Assembly: GCA_025935195.1 (NCBI GenBank)
Contig: JAICVS010000023.1
Span: 1 to 39,273 of the forward strand
From: Ktedonobacterales bacterium
GTDB lineage: Bacteria > Chloroflexota > Ktedonobacteria > Ktedonobacterales > JADMIN01
Length of the DNA stretch: 39,273 nucleotides
Direction of reading: 5' to 3'
Shown: in pieces, positions 26,938 through 35,141 of the stretch
How the letters are laid out: each line of letters starts with the position of its first letter
How positions within the stretch are numbered: position 1 is the first letter of the stretch
Notes under the pieces: model-generated
What the model was told of the DNA's origin: nothing
What the model saw: the letters and a program-made list of their open reading frames with translations, nothing else
Database searches by the model: none
Translations under genes and position numbers: made by a program

Positions 26938-28053
26938 GTGGTGGAGCGGATGCGGACGCGATACCTTGGCCTCGGCCTGAGCGCGCTCGTGCTGGTGGCA
27001 GGCTCGCTCGGCTACGTGCTCGTGGGAACGCACCTGTACCAGCGTTACCATCTAGCCTATGCTAACTACCAATTCGCGCCGGCCGGCCCCTGTGGGGCGC
27101 TCGTCGCCTGGAGCCCGCCGCGCACGGTCTACACCGGGCTGTACGTCAATTCCCCAGCCCTGCTGACGCTGCGCTATAGCAGTCCCCAGCCGCAGACGCT
27201 GCGCATCACCATCGGCATCCCGCGCTTCACCCAGGACGAATCCGTGCAGGTGCAGGCCGCCGAGGCGTTTCAGCAGCGCGCGTTCAAGCCGCCCCTGCTG
27301 GATGGCGCGGCCCCGAATGGGCTTGCCAGCACCGGGGATCGCGCCGGGCAGATTCACCTGCGGGTGCAGGGTTCGGCCGGCGCGGCCTGCGACGTGACGG
27401 TGCCCGTCACCCTCAAGTCCGCCGAATGGATGCACTGGTATGACGGCGCGGCGAGCACGGACAACTCTCCCCTGCTCGCCGGCTGGGTGACGCCGCACGC
27501 GCCGGCGATCAGCGAGCTCATTGGCCGGGCGGCCGCCTGGATGAAGCAGCACCCGGAGAGCTATGCTGGCACGCCTGCCTTGTTTGGCTACGATGGCGGC
27601 CGCGCCGCCGGCACGGATGTCGTCAATCAGGTCAACGCGCTGTTCGACACGCTCCAGTCCGTCTACCACGTCTACTACGCGCAGGACAACGTGCCGTACA
27701 GCGTGGACGCGGCCCAGCGCATCCAATTGCCACAGGAGGTGTTGAGCGCCGCGTTCCCGACGGGCATGTGCGTCGAGACGACGGCGATCCTGGCCTCCGC
27801 CATCGAATCGCTGGGTATGCGCGCATACTTCATCATCGTTCCCGGACACGCTTTTCTCGGTGTCGCGCTGGGCGACCAGCCCGACGCACCCATCGAATAC
27901 TGGGAGACGTCCGATCTCAATGGCGGCGTCTCCGGCAGCCAGGCCAACATCCACGGCGACGCGGAGCACGCCGAGAATCTGGCGGCGGGCAAGATTCTGC
28001 GTGTCGTGGATGTTGCCTACGAGCGGCAGCAGGGCATTCAGCCGATTGACTAG
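26938..28053 (+). CDS. Membrane-anchored transglutaminase-like cysteine protein
   Basis: Protein of 371 aa with one N-terminal helix (YLGLGLSALVLVAGSLGYVLV) and a large extracytoplasmic part. Residues about 50-160 look like a beta-sandwich. The C-terminal half carries a transglutaminase-like triad: Cys278 in FPTGMCVETTAILASAIESLGM, His304 in IVPGHAFLGVAL, and an acidic residue in IEYWETSDL (Glu323 or Asp326). Such domains cleave or cross-link peptides, or act as proteases at the cell surface; activity is not proven by sequence. Starts at GTG 26938, GTG 26941 and ATG 26950 are all close; GGAAGG favours 26941. The FHA gene starts 12 to 40 bp after its stop, so they are likely co-transcribed. 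Confidence 0.75.
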   Translation: MVERMRTRYLGLGLSALVLVAGSLGYVLVGTHLYQRYHLAYANYQFAPAGPCGALVAWSPPRTVYTGLYVNSPALLTLRYSSPQPQTLRITIGIPRFTQDESVQVQAAEAFQQRAFKPPLLDGAAPNGLASTGDRAGQIHLRVQGSAGAACDVTVPVTLKSAEWMHWYDGAASTDNSPLLAGWVTPHAPAISELIGRAAAWMKQHPESYAGTPALFGYDGGRAAGTDVVNQVNALFDTLQSVYHVYYAQDNVPYSVDAAQRIQLPQEVLSAAFPTGMCVETTAILASAIESLGMRAYFIIVPGHAFLGVALGDQPDAPIEYWETSDLNGGVSGSQANIHGDAEHAENLAAGKILRVVDVAYERQQGIQPID

Positions 28054-28092
28054 CCTGGGCTGGGAATGGACCAGGAGGGCGAGGGAAGCGAC

Positions 28093-29409
28093 ATGGGCGA
28101 CGTGGACTTTCCCACGTGGTTCGGCGTCGGCAGCTACGGCGGCCTGGCGGCCGCGCTGCTCGCCGCGGCCGGCATCGCCGGGTACGCGCTGCGCCGGCGG
28201 CGTGGCTCGCCGCTCCAGCTCGCCCGCGCCATCCTGGTCTGCCTGGCGGCGGCCAGCCTGATGCTCGCGCCGGTCTGGTGGACGCAGAACCGGCTCAACC
28301 TGTACGGCCCATCGCTCGCCCCCGGAGAAGTGCTGCTGTGGCTCTGTTGGGCCGCGCTGTTCGGGTGGCTCCTCCCGCTCGCGGTGCTCGCCGCATACGT
28401 GACGCTTGCGGCGGCGCAGCTCGCGCCAACCGTGCCCGCACGTGGGAGCAATCACACCACCGCCTTCGCCTCCCCTGACGATCCCGCGCGGCGCATCGAG
28501 CCGCTTGGTCCGGGCCGTGCCTGGGGGGAGCTCGTGTCGCTGGAGGGCGAGAGCGCCGGCCGGGCGATTGCCCTGACACGCCAACTGACCCTGCTCGGCC
28601 GCGAGCTGGACAACGACATCGTCATTGACGACGAGCGCACCTCGCGGCATCATGCCGAGCTGCATTGGGATCACGGCCGGCCACAGTTGGTGGACCGCAC
28701 CAGCATGAATGGCACGCTGCTGAACCGCCAGACGGTGCGCGGCCCCGTTCCGCTGAAGCCGGGCGACGTGATCGAGCTGGGCGCGCAACGCTACCGCTTC
28801 GAGGCGCCGGCCCCGGTCTCCACGGACGCAAATGGAGCGGAAGCGGAGACGAGCAAATCCACAGCCATCCTCAGTGGCGGCGTGGGAGCGCCGCCCGTGG
28901 TCGCCCCGCTCGCGCTCGTCGCCGTCAATGGGCCGGTCGCCGGCGCGCGCTGGGACGTGCGGGATGCGGTGATCACAATTGGGCGCGACCAGGGACAGCG
29001 TATCTGCCTGCCCGATGAGTCGGTCTCGCGCCAGCACGCGCAGATCGTGCGCCAGCGCGCTGGCTATTTCGTGGCCGACCTCGCCAGCAGCAACGGCACT
29101 TTCCTGGATGACGTGCCGCTGGAGGCGCCGGGCCTGCTCGCGCCGGGCGCCATGCTGCGCGTGGGCAATGTCGCGCTGCGCTGCGAGGCCGCCGCGACAC
29201 AGACGACGCTGGCCTGGCGGCGGGATGATCCAGCCGCCGCCGTCGCCGTAGAGTCCGGCGCGGTTCCAGCGCTTATGCGGGAGCGCGAGCCGGATGCGCT
29301 GCTGTTCTTGCAGCATGCCGCGCCCGCCCGCCGCGATGAGGCGGTGCATCTCGGCCCGCCCATCCTCACCCTCGCCGATCCCACATGCGACGCTGAGCCG
29401 ACGCACTGA
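28093..29409 (+). CDS. Membrane protein with two cytoplasmic FHA domains
   Basis: About 438 aa. Three N-terminal transmembrane helices are followed by two forkhead-associated domains, which bind phosphothreonine peptides. FHA1: LLGRELDNDIVIDDERTSRHHAEL, then DRTSMNGTLLN. FHA2: ITIGRDQGQRICLPDESVSRQHAQI, then DLASSNGTFLD. Both keep the GR, S/T-R-x-H and N-G residues that bind the phosphate. A proline/alanine-rich linker separates them. ATG 28093 follows GAGGGA; ATG 28066 would add nine residues. No Ser/Thr kinase is in the window, so its partner kinase is elsewhere. Likely in one unit with the transglutaminase-like gene. Confidence 0.9.
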   Translation: MGDVDFPTWFGVGSYGGLAAALLAAAGIAGYALRRRRGSPLQLARAILVCLAAASLMLAPVWWTQNRLNLYGPSLAPGEVLLWLCWAALFGWLLPLAVLAAYVTLAAAQLAPTVPARGSNHTTAFASPDDPARRIEPLGPGRAWGELVSLEGESAGRAIALTRQLTLLGRELDNDIVIDDERTSRHHAELHWDHGRPQLVDRTSMNGTLLNRQTVRGPVPLKPGDVIELGAQRYRFEAPAPVSTDANGAEAETSKSTAILSGGVGAPPVVAPLALVAVNGPVAGARWDVRDAVITIGRDQGQRICLPDESVSRQHAQIVRQRAGYFVADLASSNGTFLDDVPLEAPGLLAPGAMLRVGNVALRCEAAATQTTLAWRRDDPAAAVAVESGAVPALMREREPDALLFLQHAAPARRDEAVHLGPPILTLADPTCDAEPTH

Positions 29410-29460
29410 CACGCTGACCACGCCTCCGCCAGCCGCGCATACCCCACTCGCGGAAGAAAT

Positions 29461-29478
29461 AGGTAGAATGTACTACCT
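29461..29478. promoter_or_regulatory. Short inverted repeat after FHA gene
   Basis: AGGTAG-AATGTA-CTACCT, six-bp perfect arms. It may be an operator for the receiver gene or a weak end signal for the FHA gene. Confidence 0.35.
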
Positions 29479-29496
29479 CCCTGCCCGCGTGTCCGC

Positions 29497-29542
29497 TTGC
29501 CAAGCCGCTCCTTCCGTGCTACACTATGGAACTAGAGTTCCA
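29497..29542 (+). promoter_or_regulatory. Promoter with perfect palindrome at the start site
   Basis: TTGCCA (29497-29502), 17-bp spacer, TACACT (29520-29525), then at once TGGAACT-AG-AGTTCCA (29527-29542), a 16-bp perfect palindrome covering the expected +1. This is the geometry of a repressor operator. Drives the receiver-domain gene at 29612. Confidence 0.65.
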
Positions 29543-29611
29543 AGAACGTATATACGGTTTGTGCGGCGCGGTGGGCCGCGTGAGCCGGAGCCGGCGAAAG
29601 GGGCGTTGGGT

Positions 29612-30022
29612 ATGCCGCGTGTGCTTGTCGTTGACGATGATCGGACGATCCGTGAGCTGCTGCGCTACGCGCTGGAGCTGGAAGGCTACGCCGTGACGGC
29701 GCTTGCCGATGGCCTCGCAGCGTTGGAGACGCTGCGGGCGCTCGCCGAACCCTGTGTGGTGCTGCTCGATTACATGATGCCACGCCTGGACGGCCTGGAG
29801 GTCTGCCGCCGGCTCGCTGAGTCGCCATGGGCCGCGGGGCACCGCATCGTCTTCATGTCGGCGGCGCTGCTGCCGGGCGATGCCTGCCCCGCGCCAGCGT
29901 GCGCGCTGCTGCGCAAGCCCTTCGAGATGGACGAGGTCTACCGCCTGGTCGCGGACCTGTGCGCTGGACTCATCCCGCCGCTGGCCGTTCCTGTAGACAC
30001 GACGCTGCCGTTGGCCGGCTAG
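29612..30022 (+). CDS. Stand-alone response-regulator receiver protein
   Basis: CheY-like phosphoreceiver of 136 aa without output domain. Acid pocket Asp8-Asp10 (VLVVDDDRT), phospho-acceptor Asp53 (VVLLDYMMPRLDG), Ser83 (FMSAALLP) and Lys102 (LLRKPFEMDEVY) are all in place, so it should be phosphorylated. ATG 29612 follows AAAGGGG by eight bases; the frame is open much further upstream but has no conserved sequence there. No histidine kinase is adjacent. Together with the FHA gene it may belong to a signalling cluster, though it has its own promoter. Confidence 0.9.
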   Translation: MPRVLVVDDDRTIRELLRYALELEGYAVTALADGLAALETLRALAEPCVVLLDYMMPRLDGLEVCRRLAESPWAAGHRIVFMSAALLPGDACPAPACALLRKPFEMDEVYRLVADLCAGLIPPLAVPVDTTLPLAG

Positions 30023-30024
30023 CG

Positions 30025-31011
30025 TTAGCGCGGGCCGCGATGCCCATTCTGGCGTGCCCAGCCAGAGCCGAGGCGGGTGGGGCGCACCGGCTGGGGCAGT
30101 GCCGGCGCCTGGTGCCACTCGATGGAGCCAGGCAGCGGGGGAGTGGACGGAGTGGACGGAGCGCGATGATGCCCGTTGGCGCCGGCGATTGCCGGCGCCG
30201 CGCCATTTGTCCCTGATGTGTCAGTATGTGCGGCCATATCAGGGGCAACCGTGGCCGTCGCGCTGTCACCGTCAGACACCGTGCCGGCAGCAACGCCGCG
30301 TGATGCGTTTATTGTGGGCACGGCCGTGGCCGGAGAAGCGGCCATGGATGCGGGGGCGGATCGCGCGGTGGCGGCAGCCGTCGCGGCGGCCAGGAAGATC
30401 TGATAGCCGACCAGGATCAGCACACCGGAGCCGAGCAGGAACAGATACAGGCCGATGTCGGGGCTGATCACGACGTTCGCCGGAGGACTGGAAAGAAGCG
30501 GCCCGCCGGGGTTGATCGCCTGCGCGTTGAACTGGGGGATGAAGCCCCAGTAGGTCAGCGCGACGCCCAGGCTGACGGCCCCGACCAGCAGCGGCGCGAC
30601 CGCGACGGCGGGCTGGCGGCGGTAGACCGGCTTGATCAGGGGGGCGAGCGCGAGGGCAATGAGAGCGAGCACCCCCAGCGCGGGCAGCCCGGATTGTGTC
30701 AGGGGCACGTGCTGGCCGAAGACGACGCGCCAGGGGGCGAGGATGTCGGCGGCCATCGCCACGACGGTGATGAGCAGGGCGCGGCCCTGGGCGTCGCGCG
30801 GGAGGCCGGGCATCGCCAGATCGCCCGGTTGGATGGTGGGAGGCGAGTTGAAAGCGAGCGAGCGCGGCGCGACCACCGCGAGCGATGCTGTGGGCGCCAG
30901 ATGAGGGGAGACAGGATCGCCGTCGCCGGTGGCCCTGCCGACCTCTCTGCCACAGACGGCGCAGGTGGTCGCCTGCGCGGGAAGCTCCGTCCCGCATCCC
31001 AGACAGAACAC
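30025..31011 (-). CDS. Zinc-ribbon membrane protein
   Basis: Protein of 328 aa. The N terminus is a zinc ribbon (FCLGCGTELPAQATTCAVCG: two CxxC pairs), followed by a linker of 70 residues, about four transmembrane helices (LLITVVAMAADILAPW, LPALGVLALIALALAPLI, PLLVGAVSLGVALTYWGFI, IGLYLFLLGSGVLILVGYQIFL), and a Ser/Ala/Pro-rich tail. GTG 31011 is chosen because GGAAGGAG lies six to seven bases upstream and puts the ribbon at the N terminus. Function unknown; zinc-ribbon membrane proteins of this build are common in the phylum. Last gene of the argJ-argD-TPR series on the minus strand. Confidence 0.75.
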   Translation of the reverse strand: MFCLGCGTELPAQATTCAVCGREVGRATGDGDPVSPHLAPTASLAVVAPRSLAFNSPPTIQPGDLAMPGLPRDAQGRALLITVVAMAADILAPWRVVFGQHVPLTQSGLPALGVLALIALALAPLIKPVYRRQPAVAVAPLLVGAVSLGVALTYWGFIPQFNAQAINPGGPLLSSPPANVVISPDIGLYLFLLGSGVLILVGYQIFLAAATAAATARSAPASMAASPATAVPTINASRGVAAGTVSDGDSATATVAPDMAAHTDTSGTNGAAPAIAGANGHHRAPSTPSTPPLPGSIEWHQAPALPQPVRPTRLGSGWARQNGHRGPR

Positions 31012-31042
31012 GCTCTGCTCCCTTCCGTTCCTCACCCCCTGG

Positions 31043-31068
31043 CCCCCTCTCCTCGCAAGGAGAGGGGG
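31043..31068 (-). terminator. Perfect 11-bp hairpin between TPR and zinc-ribbon genes
   Basis: CCCCCTCTCCT-CGCA-AGGAGAGGGGG. No T-tract on either strand. A degenerate relative (CCCCCTTCTCTACGAAGGAAGGG) appears at 35700-35722. It may be a repeat element or attenuating hairpin rather than a true terminator. Confidence 0.5.
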
Positions 31069-31079
31069 TAAAGACACGC

Positions 31080-32540
31080 CTACGCTTCGTCCTCGTCTTC
31101 CTCCTCCGCCGCGTGGATCTCGGCCGCCTTGCGCAGCGCTTCCTGGGCCTCGTCGTGGCGGCCGGCGCGGTCGAGCGCCTGGGCCAGCGTCTCGTAGCCG
31201 ACGGCGAAGGTGGGGTCGAGCGAGATCGCCGTCTCGGACATCTCGATGGCGTCGTCTATGCGGCCGACCTCTAGATAGGTATCCGCGAGGTCGTTACAGA
31301 TGCCGGGGTTGAGTGGGTCGCCTTCCAGCGCGCGCTCGTACGACGTGACGGCCTCGTCGTGGCGGCCGAGCGCGTCCAGCGCGGAGGCGCGCTCGTAGAG
31401 CGCTTCGGGATCGTCGGGGAATCGCTCCAGGAAGGCGGAGGTGGTGGCGAGGGCGTCGTCCGGGCGGGCGGCGAGGTTCTGGCACTCGGCCAGGCGGGCG
31501 TAGGCATCGGCCAATAGCTCTTCGTCCTGCTCGTCGTCGGCGTTGCTGTATTCGTCCACCAGGGACTTGAATTCGGCGATGGCCTCGTCGTAGCGCTCGG
31601 CGTCGCGCAGCACTTCGGCGAGGCTGAAGCGGGCACCGGTCGAGTCCGGCTGGAGGTCGGCGGACTTGCGGTAGGCGTCCACGGCGTCGTCGAAGCGGTC
31701 CTGCTCCTCGCGCCAGGCGCCCAGGTGCTCCCAGGCTTCGGCGTCGTCGGGCGAGAGCTGGACGACCTTCTGCCAGGCGTCGGCGGCCTCGTCGGGCTTG
31801 TTCATCGCCTCGTAGACGCCGGCCTGGGTCTCGTAGGTGGCGGGGTCGTCCGGGGCGAGGTTGATCATCTGGTTGACGACGTTGAGGGCGTCATCCTCGC
31901 GGTGCGCTTCCAGATAGGCTTCCACCAGATCGGAGTAGCGGCTGAGGTCGCGCGGGTCTTCGTCCACGCGGCGCTCCATGTCGGTGATATATTCCGCCTG
32001 CTCGTTCATGCGCTCGCGCACGTCGCGCAGGCTGTCGGCGGCGAGGGTGTTGTCGGGGTTGAGGATCTGCGCCTGGCGGTAGGCGAGGATGGCGTCGTCG
32101 TAGAAGCCGAGGCCACGATAGGAGTCGCCGAGGTTGATGAAAAGCTCGTCGTTGCCGCTATCCACTTCGAGCGCGCGCTGGAAGGCGTCGAGCGCCTCTT
32201 CCTCCAGCCCCAGCTCGCCGTAGAGGTTGCCGAGGTTGATGTAGGCTTCGATGAGCTGCGGATCGAGCTGGATGGCGCGCATGTACGAGGCGATGGCGCC
32301 CTCGCGGTCGCCCAGGTTTTGGCGGGCGAGCGCGAGGTTGTAGCGGGCGCGGGCGTCGCGCGGGTCGGCGGCGACGGCGCGCTCGAAGGCTTCCTCGGCG
32401 GTGTCGAAGTCGCCGGAGGACGCGGCGCGGTTGCCTTCGTCAATGGATGCCTGGGCGGCGCTGGAGCGCGGGGCGCTGGCGGCGCTGGCGGTGCGGCCGT
32501 CCACGCCGGTCTGGCCGCCGGTGGTGTTGTCCTGTGCCAT
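31080..32540 (-). CDS. Acidic TPR-repeat protein
   Basis: Cytosolic protein of 486 aa made almost wholly of tetratricopeptide repeats, about a dozen, with the 34-residue pattern clear in ARYNLALARQNLGDREGAIA, AYINLGNLYGELGLEEEALD, LFINLGDSYRGLGFYDDAIL, TYETQAGVYEAMNKPDEAAD and LYERASALDALGRHDEAVTS. No signal peptide or membrane helix. The C terminus is a run of Glu/Asp. Such superhelices act as protein-binding scaffolds; the partner is unknown. A strong GGAGGGGAG ribosome site precedes ATG. It lies 45 bp after argD in the same direction, so is probably co-transcribed. Confidence 0.93.
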   Translation of the reverse strand: MAQDNTTGGQTGVDGRTASAASAPRSSAAQASIDEGNRAASSGDFDTAEEAFERAVAADPRDARARYNLALARQNLGDREGAIASYMRAIQLDPQLIEAYINLGNLYGELGLEEEALDAFQRALEVDSGNDELFINLGDSYRGLGFYDDAILAYRQAQILNPDNTLAADSLRDVRERMNEQAEYITDMERRVDEDPRDLSRYSDLVEAYLEAHREDDALNVVNQMINLAPDDPATYETQAGVYEAMNKPDEAADAWQKVVQLSPDDAEAWEHLGAWREEQDRFDDAVDAYRKSADLQPDSTGARFSLAEVLRDAERYDEAIAEFKSLVDEYSNADDEQDEELLADAYARLAECQNLAARPDDALATTSAFLERFPDDPEALYERASALDALGRHDEAVTSYERALEGDPLNPGICNDLADTYLEVGRIDDAIEMSETAISLDPTFAVGYETLAQALDRAGRHDEAQEALRKAAEIHAAEEEDEDEA

Positions 32541-32585
32541 CTGTCTCCCCTCCTCGGTGCTGCCGGATGCGGTGATACGCCGGTG

Positions 32586-33830
32586 TTAGAGCGACGCCAG
32601 CGCCGCGTCCAGCTTTTCGATGGCCTCGTCCACGTCGGCGCGCCGCAAGATCAGCGGCGGCACCATGCGCATGGTGGATGGTCCGGCGTTGGTGATGAGC
32701 AGACCGCGTTCCAGGGCGCGGTCCATGATGTCCTGGGCGCGCGGCTCGGCGAGGTCGAAGGCGCGCATCAGGCCGACGCCGCGTGTGCTGGTGATGAGCG
32801 CGCTGTATTTCTGGGCCAGCGTGTCAATCTTGCCGCCCAGGTAGTCGCCTAGCTCCGCCGCGTGGTCGAGCAGGTGATCGTCCAGGATGGTGCGGACGGT
32901 GGCGACGCCGGCGGCACAGGCGATGGGGTTGCCGCCGAAGGTGCTGCCGTGGTCGCCCGGCTCGAAGAGGTCGGCGCGCGGGGCGGCGAGCATGGCGCCG
33001 ATGGGGACGCCGCCGGCCAGGCCCTTCGCCATCGTCGTGATGTCGGGGCGGATGCCGTAATGCTCCCAACTGAAGAACTTGCCGGTGCGGCCCATGCCCG
33101 CCTGCACTTCGTCGCAGATCAGCACGAGGTTCTGTTCGTCGCACCAGGCGCGCAGCCCAGACATGAACTCCTGGGTGCCGGGGTGGATGCCGCCCTCGCC
33201 CTGCACGGCCTCGACGAGGATGCCGGCGGTGAGCTCGGTGGTGGCGGCTTTCACGGCGTCCAGATCGTTGAAGGGCACCTGGACGAAGCCGGGCGGCAAG
33301 GGCTGCCAGGTGTCCTGATACTTCTTCTGGCCGGTGGCGGCGGTGGTGGCGAGGGTGCGGCCGTGGAAGGAGCGGTCGAAGCTGATGATGCCGTAGGCGC
33401 CGGCGCGATGGAGGCGGCCGTATTTGCGCGCGAGCTTGATGGCGCCCTCGTCGGCCTCGGCGCCGGAGTTGGAGAAGAAGGAGCGCATGCCGCCGGAGAC
33501 GTTATAGAGCGCCTCGGCCAGCTCGACCTGGCGTTTGTTGATGTAGAGGTTGGAGGTGTGGATGAGCTGACCGGCCTGGTCCACGATAGCTTTCACCACA
33601 GCGGGATGCGCGTGGCCGAGCACATTGGTGGCGATGCCGGCGACCAGATCGAGGTAGACATTGCCGGCGTCGTCCCAGACGCGCACGCCCTCGCCGTGGT
33701 CGAGGACCATGCCGCGATTGAAGGTGTGCTGGTAATACATGCGCTCCATCGCGACATAGTCGCGCTGCGCGGAGGAGGAGGCGGCGGTCGAGCCGGCGGC
33801 GGGGGTGGTGGTGGTCATCTGTTGCTCCAT
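32586..33830 (-). CDS. argD: Acetylornithine aminotransferase
   Basis: PLP enzyme of 414 aa that converts N-acetylglutamate semialdehyde to N2-acetylornithine using glutamate, in arginine synthesis. Class III marks: YLDLVAGIATNVLGHAHP, NSGAEADEGAIKLARK, SFHGRTLATTAATGQ, CDEVQAGMGRTG, and PLP lysine Lys269 in TTMAKGLAGGVPIG, then GDHGSTFGGNPIACAA. Of the related aminotransferases, ArgD is the best fit because argJ lies directly upstream, 57 bp away, in the same direction. Start ATG 33830; an ATG four codons on (33818) has GGAG before it and is equally possible. The first 20 residues (Thr/Ala/Ser-rich) are probably disordered. Confidence 0.95.
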   Translation of the reverse strand: MEQQMTTTTPAAGSTAASSSAQRDYVAMERMYYQHTFNRGMVLDHGEGVRVWDDAGNVYLDLVAGIATNVLGHAHPAVVKAIVDQAGQLIHTSNLYINKRQVELAEALYNVSGGMRSFFSNSGAEADEGAIKLARKYGRLHRAGAYGIISFDRSFHGRTLATTAATGQKKYQDTWQPLPPGFVQVPFNDLDAVKAATTELTAGILVEAVQGEGGIHPGTQEFMSGLRAWCDEQNLVLICDEVQAGMGRTGKFFSWEHYGIRPDITTMAKGLAGGVPIGAMLAAPRADLFEPGDHGSTFGGNPIACAAGVATVRTILDDHLLDHAAELGDYLGGKIDTLAQKYSALITSTRGVGLMRAFDLAEPRAQDIMDRALERGLLITNAGPSTMRMVPPLILRRADVDEAIEKLDAALASL

Positions 33831-33887
33831 GTCTTCTTGTGAACGTGTGTCGCCCAGTAGAGGTTCCGCGCAGGCGGATCGGATGGG

Positions 33888-35141
33888 TCAGCGGGTGTAG
33901 GTGGCGTTCTCGTCTATATAGCCGTAGGTGAGGTCGCAGCCCCAGGCGGTGGCCTCGTGATCGCCGAGGTGGAGATGGATGTCTATCTCCACCTCGGCGC
34001 CGGCCATGGCGCGCTTGGCGGCGGCCTGATCGTAGTCGGCGGCGACGCCGTCCTTCACCAGGGTGACGCCGCCGATGCCGATCTCCAGTCGGTCGTGGTC
34101 GAGGGTGGCGCCGCTGGCGCCGAGGGTGGAGATGATGCGCCCCCAGTTGGGATCGCCGCCGGCGACGGCGCACTTCCAGATGTCGGAGTTGGTGATGGCA
34201 CGGGCGGCGCGGCGGGCGTCGGCGTCTGTGGCGCCGCCCCGCACGCGCACGGTCATGAGCTTCTTGGCGCCCTCGCCGTCGCGCGCCATCTCGCGGCCCA
34301 AGGTACGGGTGACGTAGCGCAGGGCGGCCTCGAAGACATCCGCGCCGGGGCCGCCTTCACGCAGCGGCTCGTTGCCGGCGCCGCCGCTGGCGAAGAGGAA
34401 GGCGGAGTCGTTGGTGGACATGTCGCCGTCCACGCAGACCATGTTGAAGGAGTCGTCCACGGCGCGCTTCATGACGGCCTGGAGTTCGTCGGGGGCGACG
34501 GCGGCGTCGGTGGTGAGGTAGCAGAGCATCGTCGCCATGTTGGGGTAGATCATGCCGACGCCCTTGGTCGAGCCGCCGAGGCGGACGGTCTTGCCCTGCA
34601 CGTCGAATTCGACAGCGACGGTCTTGGGGCGGGTGTCGGTGGTCATGATGCCGCGGGCGAAGTCGTGGCCGCCGTCGGGCCGGGCTTCGATCTGGGCGAT
34701 GCCGCGCTCGATCTTGTCCATCGGCAGGGGACGGCCGATGATGCCGGTGGAGGAGACGAGCACCTTCGTGGGGTCGAGGCCGAGCCGGGCGGCGGCGAGC
34801 GCGGTCATGCGGATGGCGTCGTCGAGGCCGCGGGCGCCGTTGGAGCAGTTGGCGTTGCCGCTGTTGATGATGACGGCCTGGGTGCGATGGCGGCTGCGCT
34901 GGAGATGGTCCCGGCAGACGGCGATGGTGTGCGAGGCGGTCTGGCTGGTGGTGAAGGTGGCGGCGACATCGCATTCGCGGTCGGCAAGGAGGAGGGCCAT
35001 GTCGGGCGCGCCCGGCTCGGTCTTGATGCCACAGGCGGTGTTGCCGGCGCGGAAGCCGGGGGCGGCGGTGACGCCGCCGTCAACCAGGCGCAGGCCGGCG
35101 GGCAGGTCGCGCGTCTTGGGGTCGTCAGGGGGCTGTGACAC
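33888..35141 (-). CDS. argJ: Glutamate N-acetyltransferase / ornithine acetyltransferase
   Basis: Bifunctional or ornithine-specific acetyltransferase of 417 aa that recycles the acetyl group from acetylornithine to glutamate. It is made as a proenzyme that cleaves itself before the Thr of ATML; here Thr204 in NMATMLCYLTTDA. Other family blocks: NSGNANCSNG, SSTGIIGRPLPMDKIERGI, MTTDTRPK, GSTKGVGMIYPNMA, VDGDMSTNDSAFLFASG, GDPNWGRI and the C-terminal YIDENATYTR. GTG 35141 is chosen since AAAGAGGAG is upstream and the extra 89 residues to the next start include repeat DNA. First gene of the arginine pair; the rest of the arg pathway is not in the window. Confidence 0.95.
   Translation of the reverse strand: MSQPPDDPKTRDLPAGLRLVDGGVTAAPGFRAGNTACGIKTEPGAPDMALLLADRECDVAATFTTSQTASHTIAVCRDHLQRSRHRTQAVIINSGNANCSNGARGLDDAIRMTALAAARLGLDPTKVLVSSTGIIGRPLPMDKIERGIAQIEARPDGGHDFARGIMTTDTRPKTVAVEFDVQGKTVRLGGSTKGVGMIYPNMATMLCYLTTDAAVAPDELQAVMKRAVDDSFNMVCVDGDMSTNDSAFLFASGGAGNEPLREGGPGADVFEAALRYVTRTLGREMARDGEGAKKLMTVRVRGGATDADARRAARAITNSDIWKCAVAGGDPNWGRIISTLGASGATLDHDRLEIGIGGVTLVKDGVAADYDQAAAKRAMAGAEVEIDIHLHLGDHEATAWGCDLTYGYIDENATYTR

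Noticed and set aside
27052..29421. 789-codon minus-strand open frame
   Set aside because: Antisense to the transglutaminase-like and FHA genes, whose plus-strand products have clear domain motifs. The product is Arg/His/Gly-rich low complexity, typical of antisense frames in GC-rich DNA.
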